From Paenarthrobacter aurescens TC1 (lineage in GTDB: Bacteria > Actinomycetota > Actinomycetes > Actinomycetales > Micrococcaceae): a stretch of 64,000 bases of DNA. Position 1 is the first letter of the stretch; the number at the start of each line of letters is the position of its first letter. Below the pieces are notes generated by a model. That model saw only the letters and a list, made by a program, of their open reading frames with translations. It did no database searches and had not been told where the DNA came from. The position numbers and the translations under genes are program-made. The DNA lies in NCBI GenBank assembly GCA_000014925.1, contig CP000474.1, forward strand, positions 496,001 to 560,000. The letters run 5' to 3'. This document shows positions 19,184-28,680 of this stretch, piece after piece.

Positions 19184-19963
19184 ATGACGGAGCAGTATCA
19201 GAACATCGTGGTTGAACATCGGGGACGGGTTGGTTTGGTGACACTGAACCGGCCCGAGGCGCTGAACGCGCTCAATACTGCTCTCATGAATGAGCTCGTG
19301 GACGCTGTTACGGCCATGGACACTGATCCGGACGTTGGGGCCGTGGTGATCACGGGATCGGCTAAAGCGTTTGCTGCCGGAGCTGACATCAAGGAGATGT
19401 CTTCCAACAGCTACATGGAGATGTATGCAGCGGACTGGTTCCGGCGTTGGGAGGACCTCACCCGGCTCCGCATCCCTGTTGTTGCTGCAGTGTCCGGCTT
19501 TGCCCTGGGCGGAGGCTGCGAACTGGCCATGATGGCCGACTTCATCATCGCCGGGGACAACGCCAAGTTCGGCCAGCCCGAGATCAACCTGGGCGTGATC
19601 CCGGGAATGGGTGGGTCCCAGCGGCTCACCCGGGCGGTGGGCAAGGCGAAAGCCATGGACATGGTCCTGACGGGGCGGTTCATGGATGCCGAAGAGGCTG
19701 AACGCTCCGGCTTGGTGTCCCGTGTTGTTCCCGCTGCAGAGGTGATCGACGAGGCTCTTAAGGCTGCCGAAGTCATCGCCTCCAAGTCGAAGCCCGCCGC
19801 GATGGTGGCCAAGGAAGTCGTCAACGCAGCCTTTGAGATGGGTTTGGCGCAGGGCGTGGTGTTTGAACGCAGGGTGTTCCACTCTCTCTTTGCCACCGAG
19901 GACCAGAAGGAAGGCATGGCTGCGTTCAGCGAGAAGCGTCAGCCGGAGTTCAAGCACAGGTAG
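19184..19963 (+). CDS. Enoyl-CoA hydratase
   Basis: Crotonase-family hydratase of 259 residues, probably hydrating methacrylyl-CoA in the valine route or short-chain enoyl-CoAs generally. Motifs: [27 protein letters not shown] (oxyanion hole), [17 protein letters not shown] with the catalytic Glu, and [19 protein letters not shown] with the second Glu. I prefer ATG at 19184, which has a purine-rich GGAGAGGGAG upstream; ATG at 19157 is also possible. Last gene of the operon. Confidence 0.92.
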   Translation: MTEQYQNIVVEHRGRVGLVTLNRPEALNALNTALMNELVDAVTAMDTDPDVGAVVITGSAKAFAAGADIKEMSSNSYMEMYAADWFRRWEDLTRLRIPVVAAVSGFALGGGCELAMMADFIIAGDNAKFGQPEINLGVIPGMGGSQRLTRAVGKAKAMDMVLTGRFMDAEEAERSGLVSRVVPAAEVIDEALKAAEVIASKSKPAAMVAKEVVNAAFEMGLAQGVVFERRVFHSLFATEDQKEGMAAFSEKRQPEFKHR

Positions 19964-20131
19964 CTTTCGGTATTGCAGCACTGGTGTCGTTTACGGCAGC
20001 GGTCTCAATACTTCATTGTCACGGGCTCCGTGCGGGGAGGAGACTTGAGGCGACGGCATCCCATCTGGGGCCGCCCGCGGGGCCACCCGGCTGCGGAGCC
20101 TCACAGCACCCCGTAGCGGCCTGGTGGATCA

Positions 20132-20920
20132 ATGAGTTCTGTGACACCCCTCGAAAAGGCCGCTCAACGGTCGCGCCATCTCTTGCCTTTGGTGACTATC
20201 GCCCTGATTGGATGCCTCGGCGGGTGCGAATATGAACCCGATAGCATCGCCTTCCCGTCCGTCAGTTCTCCGATTACGGAGGCCCGCACGGTCCCGCCGC
20301 TGCCGGAGAGTCGCGACACCCGCACGGTCCCATCGCTGCCGGAGAGTGGCGACATCGACGCCGGCACATACCTGGTCCCCGTCGCCGGCTACAAGGAGCC
20401 TTTCGAGATCACGGTGCCAGCCGGCTGGTTCGCTCTCGACGGCCACAGCCTGGGCAAGGACGACCCGAATCACCCGGCTGAATGGGCCGTCTACCTGACT
20501 CTTTCGCGCGCGTACTATGTGGCGAAGGACGCATGCATCTGGAGGGGCGCCCTTGCCGATTCCGGTCCGTCGGCCGAGGCCTTCGTTGACGCGATGGCGG
20601 CGCAGTCGTCAACGGCAAGCACCCCTCCCGCCAAGGTCATGGTAGGCAATTACTCCGGCTTCGAGTTTCACCACTCCGTCGAGGGCAACGTGGACATCAC
20701 AGCCTGCAACGGCGGTCAGTTATGCATCCACTCAGAAGATACACAACGCTGCTCACGCTGGTACTTGACTCAGAATGAACACGAAACCTACCGGGTGGTC
20801 GACCTGAACGGCCAGCGGGCTGTCGCCGCGGTGGGCCATATCGACGAATCGATCGATCCGGAGCTGATGAGAGAGGCACGCGCCCTCTTCGACTCGATTG
20901 TGTTCAGGTCCGCCAAGTGA
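20132..20920 (+). CDS. Hypothetical lipoprotein
   Basis: 262 residues with a signal peptide and lipobox ending at Cys32 (LGGC), so probably anchored outside the membrane. Residues about 50-75 hold a short duplicated unit (RTVPPLPESRDT / RTVPSLPESGDI) encoded by a near-exact DNA repeat. The rest is a single globular domain (YKEPFEITVPAGWFALDG ... YWYLTQNEHETYRVVDL-like strands) with several Cys. No family recognised. It lies in a loosely packed stretch with low gene density, suggesting accessory DNA. Confidence 0.75.
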   Translation: MSSVTPLEKAAQRSRHLLPLVTIALIGCLGGCEYEPDSIAFPSVSSPITEARTVPPLPESRDTRTVPSLPESGDIDAGTYLVPVAGYKEPFEITVPAGWFALDGHSLGKDDPNHPAEWAVYLTLSRAYYVAKDACIWRGALADSGPSAEAFVDAMAAQSSTASTPPAKVMVGNYSGFEFHHSVEGNVDITACNGGQLCIHSEDTQRCSRWYLTQNEHETYRVVDLNGQRAVAAVGHIDESIDPELMREARALFDSIVFRSAK

Positions 20921-21347
20921 CCAGCTGATGCGATAGGCGATCGTAAGCGGAGAACGGTAAGGGGTGTCGCTGCGTGTCAGCTTCGACCAGCCAGGAACGG
21001 AAGGTTTTTCGCGTCACGTTTTTCGATCAGCCACCACTTAGCTAATGAACAACCCGCAATGAGGTGCTGGCTCATGCTGTCGCAGCACTGCTCGCGGGGT
21101 TGGGTGCCGCGAAGTAGACCCTCGCGGCCCCGATTGTTCACCGTTGGTCAGCTCGATGGGGACTTCGGCCTGACCAACAAAATCCGTTCCATTGCTGCTG
21201 CCCCCCGGCTTCGCAATGGTACGAAGAGCCTGCTGCGTGAGACCCGGCGGGTGTGTGGCTGGCTGGACCCCTGTCCGGCCAGCCACATCTTGCGAACCCG
21301 CTATTCCGCGTAACTAGAAGGCACTTAACGCGACGATGAGGAAATCA
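20921..21347. other. Gene-poor intergenic stretch
   Basis: About 430 bp with no convincing gene. Short open frames on both strands (for example 21038-21286 minus, 21059-21313 plus) lack ribosome sites and protein-like composition. The only structure I see is the hairpin at 21254-21287. It adjoins a decayed gene, so it may be residual sequence from an old insertion or deletion. Confidence 0.6.
21254..21287. terminator. Hairpin with 10-bp perfect arms
   Basis: TGTGGCTGGC (21254-21263) pairs perfectly with GCCAGCCACA (21278-21287) across a 14-base loop. There is no following T-run, so it is a terminator-like or other structured element rather than a classical intrinsic terminator. Confidence 0.4.
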
Positions 21348-21503
21348 ATGGCTGCGCAATTCTGCGATAACGATGACTGTCCGGATAGTTGGCACTGGAC
21401 GGAGCTGCACTGCACGGATGTAGGCGCTACACCCGAAAGTTGCCGGGATACCTCCGAGGAGGAACACCGGGAAGGGCTTGTGGGCTCATTCTTCGCGGCG
21501 TAG
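21348..21503 (+). CDS. Possible small Cys-rich peptide (51 aa)
   Basis: ATG at 21348 is preceded by GAGGAAATCA. The frame encodes 51 residues beginning MAAQFCDNDDCPDSWHWTEL, with four Cys and many acidic residues, ending at TAG 21501-21503. It could be a real small protein or chance coding in a decaying region just before a pseudogene. No homology is recognised. Offered at low confidence. Confidence 0.3.
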   Translation: MAAQFCDNDDCPDSWHWTELHCTDVGATPESCRDTSEEEHREGLVGSFFAA

Positions 21504-21540
21504 GCTCCTTCGGGCCGGAACCGGAGGGGAGGAGTTCGCT

Positions 21541-21926
21541 CATGGGACAACTGATCGTCCAGGATTTTGTGACCGCCGACGGATACGCCGCCGACAGCAA
21601 CAACGAGTTCAAGGCGTATGAACTGTTGGAAGGTGGAACGGCTGAGTTTGACCGAGATCATCGCGCCTGCACTCAATGGCCTGCGACGACATGTCTTCTC
21701 ACGCCAACTGAAGGCAGCCCCCTGGGGGAGCCTGTCGCTCGGCGAGACGTTCTTCGCCGCCGGAGAAGTGGACGCCGTCCGGCTTGTGGTCATGCCGGTT
21801 GGCCAAGGCTCAGGCAGGGGCGTGTTCCCGGCAGGCCACCACCCTGCACTGCTGAAGCTCGAGGACGTGAACAGCTACGACCAAGGCCTGGTGGAGCTGA
21901 GCTACACAGTCCGGAAACGGCCCTAA
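21541..21926 (+). pseudogene. Decayed dihydrofolate reductase-like (RibD C-terminal domain) gene
   Basis: Starts MGQLIVQDFVTADGYAADSN, a typical RibD_C/DHFR-like N-terminus, with GGAGGAG-type purines upstream. After EGGTAEFDR (near 21657) the frame breaks and the rest of the protein continues in another frame: EIIAPALNGLRRHVFSRQL, then WGSLSLGETFFAAGEVDAV to the C-terminus (VELSYTVRKRP). Compared with the usual length of about 185 residues, two internal blocks are missing: one at the frame break, and one in frame between KAAPWGS and LSLGE. No catalytic protein can be made. Confidence 0.75.
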
Positions 21927-22588
21927 ACCGAAGCGTCCGCGGGCACCAGCGCGGCGTCAAAGAACGCGCGCTCCAGCCGCACGGCCTCCGCGAAGGTCGC
22001 GGCAACGCCTTGTCGTTCCGCGACGTCAACGGGCTCGACGGCGTCAAACTCGTCGCGTAGCCACGTCACCCACGCGTTGTACTCGGGGTTGTTGTGGAGG
22101 CGGATCCACTCGGCATGCTTAGCGTGCGCCGGCCAGCGGGCGGGTTCGCCGGCGCGGGCAGCCCAGTCTCCGTAGAGCCACTCGGCAACCAGCAGCACTG
22201 CCAAGACTTTCGGGTAGGAACGGGTGGCGAGGGTGCTCCGCATCAGGTGGTCGAAGTTGCGGGTTGCTGGTCCCAGCGCGGGTGCGGCGCGGTCCGCCTC
22301 CGGAACGTCGAGTTCGTTGAAGCAATCCTGGAAATACGTATTCTCGTCAGAAGCGAAAGCCCCCAGAACAGCGGCAAACACCAGACGCGAAGGCAGCGAA
22401 GGCGCCGATGCCACCGCCTGGCCGAGGAGAGCCGTGAAGGCATCGCAGAACTGATAATCCTGTACGAGGTAGCCGCGCAGGTGGTCATCGGAAAGAGACC
22501 CGTCCAGCAGCTGGTCCACGAACGGATGGTTGACGGCGGCGTCCCAATCCTCGGCGTACTGGTTCTTGAGTTCTTCGGCAAAGCCCAC
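21923..22588 (-). CDS. tenA: TenA-family thiamin-salvage hydrolase (TenA_E type)
   Basis: 221-residue all-helical TenA/THI-4 fold protein; the family hydrolyses thiamin or its aminopyrimidine breakdown products. Seen: NHPFVDQLLDGSL, LRGYLVQDYQFCDAF and VLAVLLVAEWLYGDWA. In thiaminase II the last segment carries the nucleophilic Cys (a CxWxY-type motif); here that position is Ala in AEWLY, so the protein is more like the Cys-less TenA_E group. Its stop overlaps the stop of the decayed gene on the other strand by two bases. Confidence 0.88.
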   Translation of the reverse strand: MGFAEELKNQYAEDWDAAVNHPFVDQLLDGSLSDDHLRGYLVQDYQFCDAFTALLGQAVASAPSLPSRLVFAAVLGAFASDENTYFQDCFNELDVPEADRAAPALGPATRNFDHLMRSTLATRSYPKVLAVLLVAEWLYGDWAARAGEPARWPAHAKHAEWIRLHNNPEYNAWVTWLRDEFDAVEPVDVAERQGVAATFAEAVRLERAFFDAALVPADASV

Positions 22589-22695
22589 GGTGTTTCCTCC
22601 TGAGTTGTCAGCAACGGAGCCTAGCAGCGTACTGCGTCATAACGGCGGGCGTTACGCTCTGGTGCCTCGCCCGGTGCCAGCGTAGGCTCTGGGCC

Positions 22696-23562
22696 ATGAC
22701 GAACCAGCGCACCATGGTGGTTGGCTATGACGGATCCGAAGAATCAAACCTCGCCGTCCAATGGGCCGCTAAGCACGCGATCCTCCGGGACTGTTCCCTC
22801 CACGTTGTGCACTGTTCTCTGTGGGTCCTGCTATCCCACAACAGGGGTCCCGTTCCTGGTGTCGCTGATAGCGGTCTGGAACGGGCGGCCCAAAAAGTAC
22901 TCGAAGAGGGAATGGCGCTCGCCAAGGAGACTGTCCCCGATCTGGAAGTCCGCACCACCTTGCTGCACGGGATGCCGCGCGATCACCTGGCCCACGTTTC
23001 AGTCGGTGCCGAGATGCTGGTGCTCGGAAGCCGGGGCCTCGGTGGGTTCATGGGGTTGCTGGTTGGTTCCGTGAGCTTGGAGATGGCGGCAACTGCAGAG
23101 TGCCCTGTGGTAGTGATTCGTGCAGACGACCATCCTGAGGGTCCGGTGCTGCTTGCCGTTGATGACGCGGGATCACCGGCGGCCCTTGAGGATGCCTGCG
23201 ATTTCGCGGCGGCAACTGGTGCCGATCTCATGATCGTTCACGTATTGCACGAGCCGGTTGGCTATCGCCGGTTGCGTGAGCCGGTGGAGGCGTACCCGGA
23301 AGCTGAAGCCTTGCTTGATTCGGTGCTGAGCCAAGCCCGTCACAAAGCTCCTGGCATCGCCGTGACCGGAGAGTTGTTGGTGGACGCCTCCTTCTCCAAA
23401 GCCATCGTCAAAGCTTCGCAGGGTGCACGCATCACGGTGCTGGGGACCAAAGGACATGGACTTATTAAGGGCACCATAGGCTCCACTGCCCACGCTGTGC
23501 TCCATCACGCCCACAGCCCTGTGTTGGTTTCCCGTCGCAGAGCCACATCCGAGGTCGCGTAG
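22696..23562 (+). CDS. Universal stress protein with two Usp domains
   Basis: 288 residues containing tandem UspA folds. Domain 1 (about 1-140) begins MVVGYDGSEESNLAVQWA and ends with the ATP loop LGSRGLGGFMGLLVGSVS. Domain 2 (about 150-288) begins VLLAVDDAGSPAALEDA and ends LGTKGHGLIKGTIGSTAHAVL. Both keep the G-x2-G-x9-G-S/T pattern, so both probably bind ATP. Single gene, cytoplasmic. Role in stress or dormancy is inferred from the family only. Confidence 0.93.
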   Translation: MTNQRTMVVGYDGSEESNLAVQWAAKHAILRDCSLHVVHCSLWVLLSHNRGPVPGVADSGLERAAQKVLEEGMALAKETVPDLEVRTTLLHGMPRDHLAHVSVGAEMLVLGSRGLGGFMGLLVGSVSLEMAATAECPVVVIRADDHPEGPVLLAVDDAGSPAALEDACDFAAATGADLMIVHVLHEPVGYRRLREPVEAYPEAEALLDSVLSQARHKAPGIAVTGELLVDASFSKAIVKASQGARITVLGTKGHGLIKGTIGSTAHAVLHHAHSPVLVSRRRATSEVA

Positions 23563-23635
23563 GGTCGGGCTTCCAATCGGCTCTCCTGCAATCGATCGGC
23601 CTTATATTGTCGGTGCCTGCTGCAAGAGTTAGGGC

Positions 23636-24976
23636 ATGGAGCGGATTGGGGAGAAGCAAGCGGGCGCAGTAATGGCGCTTGGGCGCGCTCCGGTAGTTAC
23701 GGATTCCCTTCAAGCCGCCACGGTTCCGGCCAACACCGTCAGTACTGACCTGATCGAACAGCTGCGGGTCTTGGAGGAGATGAAGTCGGCCATAACCGCT
23801 TTGCAGGCGCGGGTAGCTGTGGCTTTCGATCTTGCCCAGCGTGCTGAGCAGGCTGAGGCAGGTGTCCCTGCCTCGGAGCGTGGCCGGGGTGTGGGGGCTC
23901 AGGTGGCGTTGGCCCGGCGGGAATCCCCGAACCGCGGGGGCCGGTTGCTGGGTTTGGCCAAGGCCCTTGTGACGGAGATGCCACGGACGTTGGCCGCCCT
24001 GCAGTCCGGGTACTTGAATGAATGGCGTGCCACGCTGCTCGTCAAGGAAACAGCGTGCTTGTCTGCGGAGGACCGGTGTGCCGTGGATGAGGAACTCGCC
24101 CCCGATGCCGGAACCTTTGACGGGAAGGGCGACAAGGCGATCATTGCCGCGGCTAAGGCTGCAGCGTACCGTCGTGATCCCCGCTCGGTAGTCGGGCGTG
24201 CCAGCCGCGCCGCAGCGGAGCGGACCGTGAGCCTGCGCCCGGCGCCGGACACGATGAGCTATTTGACCGCGCTATTGCCGGTCGCCCAAGGCGTGGCGGT
24301 CTATAAAGCGCTGACCCAGGCGGCTGATTCAGCCCGTTCCAGCGGCAAGGCAAAGTCTTTCGAGGATGTGGGCTCCGGCCGGGTTGTCCGGCCCCGGGGC
24401 CAGATCATGGCCGACACCCTGGTGGAACGCATTACGGGTACCCCGGGCGGGATTTCGGGGATCACCATTGACCTCGTGATGACCGACCGCACCCTCTTTC
24501 AAGGTGACAGCGAACCGGCCAGGCTTCAGGGGTACGGAGTCGTCCCGGCAGAGTGGGCCAGAACTGTTGTTGGTGAGGAACAGTCAGCCCGGGACCGGGA
24601 GTTCTCTGTCTGGCTTCGCCGGCTCTATACCGCGCCGGCTACCGGAGATCTCCTTGCCACCGACTCCAAAGCTCGGCTTTTTAGCGGCCGCCTCCGGCGC
24701 TTCATCGAGACCCGTGACGATAGCTGCCGGACGCCATATTGCGATGCGCCCATCCGGCATATAGACCATGTGATTCCGTGGCACTCCGGCGGGCAAACAA
24801 ACCTCGGCAACGGGGCAGGACTTTGCGAAGCCTGCAACCACACTAAAGAAAACCCCGGCTGGAGCACCCGAGCCGTAGATGCCGACGTGCACACCTTGGA
24901 AATCAGCACCCCCACCGGGCACACGTACCAATCCAAGGCCCCACCCCTGCCGGGACACCGCCCCTCCAGGACATAG
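23636..24976 (+). CDS. DUF222/HNH endonuclease domain protein (13E12-repeat type)
   Basis: 446 residues, typical of the DUF222-HNH family that is multi-copy in actinobacteria. The N-terminal helical DUF222 region spans about residues 35-330. The C-terminal HNH domain (about 365-415) has the paired Cys and the catalytic block [20 protein letters not shown], then [17 protein letters not shown]. Whether it cleaves DNA in the cell is unknown. ATG at 23636 follows a GAGTTAGGGC stretch. It stands alone, and no mobile-element ends are seen. Confidence 0.92.
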   Translation: MERIGEKQAGAVMALGRAPVVTDSLQAATVPANTVSTDLIEQLRVLEEMKSAITALQARVAVAFDLAQRAEQAEAGVPASERGRGVGAQVALARRESPNRGGRLLGLAKALVTEMPRTLAALQSGYLNEWRATLLVKETACLSAEDRCAVDEELAPDAGTFDGKGDKAIIAAAKAAAYRRDPRSVVGRASRAAAERTVSLRPAPDTMSYLTALLPVAQGVAVYKALTQAADSARSSGKAKSFEDVGSGRVVRPRGQIMADTLVERITGTPGGISGITIDLVMTDRTLFQGDSEPARLQGYGVVPAEWARTVVGEEQSARDREFSVWLRRLYTAPATGDLLATDSKARLFSGRLRRFIETRDDSCRTPYCDAPIRHIDHVIPWHSGGQTNLGNGAGLCEACNHTKENPGWSTRAVDADVHTLEISTPTGHTYQSKAPPLPGHRPSRT

Positions 24977-24998
24977 GAGCTTCTTTGGGGTGAACCCT

Positions 24999-25508
24999 CT
25001 ATTCCTCCGTGAAGTCCCCTGCGTCCCTGCGGAAGGTGCCGAGGACGCGGATGAGGTGATCGACGTCGTCGGCCCCGAAACCTGACTTGCCGAAAACCTC
25101 CGCGTTCAGTGCAGTTGTCGCCTTCTTGGCGAGGGTGCGGCCCTCTGCGGTGAGCTCGATCAGGGTGGTTCGCCCATCTGTTGGGTGCGGTGAGCGGGCA
25201 ACCAGGGCGGCTTTTTCCAAGCGGTCGACGGCGTTGGTCACCGAGGTGGGATGGACCTGCAACAGTGCGCTGGCTTTGTTCATGGGCAGCGCCCCGCTGC
25301 GGGCGAAACTCAGCAACGCCAGGAGCTCATAGCGCGCGAACGTTAGCCCGAACGGTTTGAGCACTGTTTCGATGCGCGCCAGCAAGATCTGCTGTGTGCG
25401 CATGATCGCGGTGATGGCAGCCATGGGCGCTGCAACGTCGCCCCAACCATGCCGTTCCCAGTTGCGCTGGGCGTCGGCGATGGGGTCGCGGGGGAGGGGG
25501 GTGCCCAT
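24999..25508 (-). CDS. MarR-family regulator
   Basis: 169 residues with a winged helix at about 55-125: ALPMNKASALLQVHPTSVTNAVDRLE (recognition helix) and the wing SPHPTDGRTTLIELTAEG. It sits 42 bp downstream of the acyl-CoA synthetase on the same strand, so it is probably co-transcribed and regulates the synthetase and the divergent acyl-CoA dehydrogenase. Ligand not predictable; an aromatic or fatty acyl-CoA would fit the context. Confidence 0.92.
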   Translation of the reverse strand: MGTPLPRDPIADAQRNWERHGWGDVAAPMAAITAIMRTQQILLARIETVLKPFGLTFARYELLALLSFARSGALPMNKASALLQVHPTSVTNAVDRLEKAALVARSPHPTDGRTTLIELTAEGRTLAKKATTALNAEVFGKSGFGADDVDHLIRVLGTFRRDAGDFTEE

Positions 25509-25550
25509 GGGCCTCCTTCTGTTGCTCGGTTGGCCTAGTGTTCCAGGTGG

Positions 25551-27269
25551 CTAGTCTTTCAGATTCGGGAACTCTTCCTCGGTGTATTCGACTCCCAAAC
25601 CTGCCGGCAACGGACCGTCACCGTGCCGGGCGACTTCCGACCCGCGAAGTTCTACGCGCCGGATCTTGCCCGAAATCGTCTTTGGCAGTTCGCCGAATTC
25701 GAGCCGCCGGATGCGCTTGAACGGCGCCAGATGCTCGCGGCAATACTTAAGAATGTCCTCAGCCACCGCGGGGCCGGGTTCGTAGCCCGCAGCCAACACA
25801 ACGAACGCCTTGGGCACCGAGAGCTTCACCGCATCAGGCGAAGGAACGACGGCGGCCTCCGCCACTGCGGGGTGTTCGATCAGGACGCTTTCAAGTTCGA
25901 AAGGCGACAGGCGGTAATCGGAGGACTTGAAGACATCGTCATCCCGGCCGACGTACGTGATGACGCCGTCGGAGTCGCGGCTCGCCATGTCGCCCGTGTG
26001 ATAGTAGCCATCGCGGAAGGCTTCGGCGGTCTTGGCTTCGTCGCCGAAGTAGCTCTTCATGAGCCCCACGGGCCGGGGATCCAGACGCAGGCAGAGCTCG
26101 CCGTCGTCGGACTCCTGCCCGGTGAGCGGATCCACCAGGACAACGTCGTACCCGGGAAGCGGCCGTCCCATCGAGCCGATCTTCACCGACTGCGCGGGTG
26201 TGTTGGCAATCTGGACTGTGGATTCGGTCTGGCCGAAGCCGTCGCGGATGGTGACTCCCCAGGCTTCCTCCACTTGGCCGATCACCTCGGCGTTGAGCGG
26301 TTCACCCGCCGAGACCACCTTGCGGGGCGGGGATGTGAGTTGGGTGAGGTCGGCCTGAATGAGCATGCGCCATACCGTCGGCGGAGCACAGAAACTCGTG
26401 ACGCCTTCGCGGCCCATTTGGTCCATCAGGGCGGCGGCGTCGAAGCGCTGGTAGTTGTAGATGAAGACCGTGGCCTCCGCGATCCACGGCGTGAAGACGT
26501 TGGACCACGCATGCTTGGCCCAGCCGGGGGAGGCAACGTTGAGGTGGACGTCGCCAGGTTCCAGGCCGATCCAATACATCGTGGACAGGTGGCCCACGGG
26601 ATACGACGTGTGGGTGTGCTCTACGAGTTTGGCCCTGGACGTGGTGCCGGAGGTGAAGTACAGCAGCAAGGTCTCGTCAGCGCGAGTGGGCGCGTCGGGC
26701 GTGAAGTCCGTGCCGGCGTCGTACGAGTCTGCGTACTGTTTGGCGTCCGCGTTGGTGCGTTGCGCACCGATCTCAACCAGCGTGTAGTCGCCCTCGACGT
26801 CGGCAAACTTGCCGATGTTGGCACTTCCGACCGCCACCCAAGTGGCCCCGCCGCGTTCCACCCGGTCTTGAAGGTCGCGGGCCCCCATGAGGGTGGTGGT
26901 GGGGATCATGACAATGCCCAGTTTGATGCCGGCCAGCATGAGTTCCCACAGCTCAACCTGGTTGCCGAGCATGATGATCATATGGTCGCCACGCTTGACG
27001 CCTTGGTCCCGCAGCCAGTTGGCGAGCTGGGAGGACCGCTGGGAAAGGTCTTTGAACGTGCGGCGGGTGGAACTGCCGTCCTGTTCCACGATGACCAGCG
27101 CGGGCTTGCTGCCTCTGGTCTCGTCTGCGGCGATCTGGTCGAACCAATCGAGGGCGAAATTGAACTCCTCGAAGCGTGGCCACTGGAATTCGGAGTGGGC
27201 CTGTTTGTAGTCCTCGCGCAGTTCCAGCAGCCGGTCGCGGGCCGCACGGAAGTCTTCTGTGACTGTCAT
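25551..27269 (-). CDS. AMP-dependent acyl-CoA synthetase
   Basis: 572-residue ANL-superfamily ligase that activates a carboxylic acid through an acyl-adenylate. Motifs: LYFTSGTTSRAKLVEHTH (P-loop), RDGFGQTESTVQ, YHTGDMASRDSDGVITYVGR (hinge), and the C-terminal catalytic Lys in PKTISGKIRRVEL. It resembles medium-chain or acetyl-CoA-synthetase-like ligases; chain length cannot be fixed. AAAGGCGG precedes ATG at 27269. It is divergent from an acyl-CoA dehydrogenase across a 133-bp promoter region, which suggests one short catabolic module. Confidence 0.92.
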   Translation of the reverse strand: MTVTEDFRAARDRLLELREDYKQAHSEFQWPRFEEFNFALDWFDQIAADETRGSKPALVIVEQDGSSTRRTFKDLSQRSSQLANWLRDQGVKRGDHMIIMLGNQVELWELMLAGIKLGIVMIPTTTLMGARDLQDRVERGGATWVAVGSANIGKFADVEGDYTLVEIGAQRTNADAKQYADSYDAGTDFTPDAPTRADETLLLYFTSGTTSRAKLVEHTHTSYPVGHLSTMYWIGLEPGDVHLNVASPGWAKHAWSNVFTPWIAEATVFIYNYQRFDAAALMDQMGREGVTSFCAPPTVWRMLIQADLTQLTSPPRKVVSAGEPLNAEVIGQVEEAWGVTIRDGFGQTESTVQIANTPAQSVKIGSMGRPLPGYDVVLVDPLTGQESDDGELCLRLDPRPVGLMKSYFGDEAKTAEAFRDGYYHTGDMASRDSDGVITYVGRDDDVFKSSDYRLSPFELESVLIEHPAVAEAAVVPSPDAVKLSVPKAFVVLAAGYEPGPAVAEDILKYCREHLAPFKRIRRLEFGELPKTISGKIRRVELRGSEVARHGDGPLPAGLGVEYTEEEFPNLKD

Positions 27270-27402
27270 AGTCCGCCTTTCGCCTCGGTTTGCGTTGGCA
27301 TCTTTGCCGCAGCATCCCGCCTAGTGATCCACATCACCTTGCAATATACTAGGACATCCAAGGGTTTGGAAGAGCCCATGCGGGACATGACGAAGGGGTC
27401 TA

Positions 27403-28620
27403 ATGCTCGACGAAAAAGCTGCCGGCACCGTTACCAGCGGTGCGGTGTCAGAACGCGTCCTGCCTCCTTATCCGGAGGCGGACTTGATGCACGTCATCGA
27501 CCTGCTCCCAACGGAAGAGCGTGCGCGGTACCTCGAGATCAGGGAGTTCCTGCAAACGCGGATACGGGCCGCCAGCATTGACTACTGGAACCGGGAGGAA
27601 TTCCCGTTCGGGCTGCTGGCGGACATGGCCAAGTTCGGACTCGGCGGACTGCAGACGGACGGCTCCTCCAAGCTGTTCAAAGGCCTCATGTACACGGAAA
27701 TCGCCCGCGCCGACGTGTCACTTTCGGCGCTGGTGGGCATCCATAACGAACTCATTGTGGGCATGATCCACGAGCTCGGCTCTGACGAACAAAAGCGCAA
27801 GTGGTTGCCCGGGCTGGAAGCTTTCACCCAGCTCGGCGCCTTCGCACTTACTGAACCGGACCACGGTTCCGACATCGCCGGAGGACTCTCGACGACGGCG
27901 CGACGCGACGGCGGCGAATGGGTCATCAACGGTGCCAAGCGCTGGATCGGGGCGGGGACCATCGCGGACTTCGCGTTGGTTTGGGCCCGCGATCTTGCCG
28001 ACGGGCACATCAAGGGCTTCATCGTGGAGACGGACCGCCCAGGCTACTCGGCTACCAAGATCTCCAACAAGATCGGCCTGCGCATCATGCAGAACGCGGC
28101 CATCGTGTTGGACGAGGTCCGAGTTCCTTTGGAGAACCTGCTGCCCGGAGCCACGGAATTTTCCCGTGCAAATGATCTTTTGCGAGATTCCCGGGCATGG
28201 GTTGGCTGGCAGGCCGCGGGCATCCAGTTGGCAGCGTTTGATATCGCCCGTTCTTACGCGTTGGAGCGCAAGCAGTTCGGCAAGGAACTGGCGCGTTTTC
28301 AGCTGGTGCAACAGCAGCTCGCGGACATTCTGGGCAATGCCAACGCCTCCCTGTCCATGATGGTTGAGCTCGCCCGGATCCAGCAGGCCGGGAAACTCGA
28401 AATGGTGCAGGCGGCCATGTGCAAGGCCACCACCACCCGGCTTGCCCGATCATCCGTGTCGATGGGCAGATCCCTCTTGGGAGGGAACGGGATCACCACG
28501 GACTACGAGATGGCCAAGCTCTTTGGCGACGCTGAGATCCTGTACACGTACGAGGGCAGCTACGAGATCAACTCGATGATCGTGGCCCGCGCGGTCACGG
28601 GGAAGTCGGCGTTTGTGTGA
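27403..28620 (+). CDS. Acyl-CoA dehydrogenase (glutaryl-CoA-dehydrogenase-like)
   Basis: 405-residue FAD enzyme. Seen: ALTEPDHGSDIAGG (FAD/substrate), RKQFGKELARFQLVQQQLAD, and the C-terminal SLLGGNGITTDYEMAKLF ... YTYEGSYEINSMIVARAVTG, whose Glu is the likely catalytic base. The LLGGNGI...TYEG signature is closest to glutaryl-CoA dehydrogenases, but the glutaryl-binding residues cannot be judged by eye. It is probably the oxidative partner of the divergent synthetase. It is followed by a strong bidirectional hairpin. Confidence 0.92.
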   Translation: MLDEKAAGTVTSGAVSERVLPPYPEADLMHVIDLLPTEERARYLEIREFLQTRIRAASIDYWNREEFPFGLLADMAKFGLGGLQTDGSSKLFKGLMYTEIARADVSLSALVGIHNELIVGMIHELGSDEQKRKWLPGLEAFTQLGAFALTEPDHGSDIAGGLSTTARRDGGEWVINGAKRWIGAGTIADFALVWARDLADGHIKGFIVETDRPGYSATKISNKIGLRIMQNAAIVLDEVRVPLENLLPGATEFSRANDLLRDSRAWVGWQAAGIQLAAFDIARSYALERKQFGKELARFQLVQQQLADILGNANASLSMMVELARIQQAGKLEMVQAAMCKATTTRLARSSVSMGRSLLGGNGITTDYEMAKLFGDAEILYTYEGSYEINSMIVARAVTGKSAFV

Positions 28621-28621
28621 T

Positions 28622-28676
28622 CACGCAAAAGCACTCCTTCGCCGGCGTGACGCTGGCGAAGGAATGCTTTTGCGTG
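28622..28676. terminator. Strong bidirectional terminator
   Basis: Two 22-bp arms (28622-28643 and 28655-28676) pair with a single mismatch across an 11-base loop. Both strands end in an AAAAG/CTTTT-type flank inside the stem. It lies between the convergent acyl-CoA dehydrogenase and permease genes and should stop transcription from both. Confidence 0.85.
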
Positions 28677-28680
28677 CGAG

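Noticed and set aside
21059..21313. 84-codon ORF in the gene-poor stretch
   Set aside because: No ribosome site, Arg/Pro/Ser-rich random-like composition, overlaps an equally long antisense frame.
23636..24976. DUF222/HNH gene as a mobile intron or homing element
   Set aside because: No interrupted host gene, intron structure or terminal repeats; family members are normally free-standing chromosomal genes.
25623..27581. Long open frame of 652 codons on the plus strand
   Set aside because: It lies antisense to the acyl-CoA synthetase, whose motifs are unmistakable; the composition is His/Arg/Gly-rich with no family motif, an effect of high-GC codon bias.
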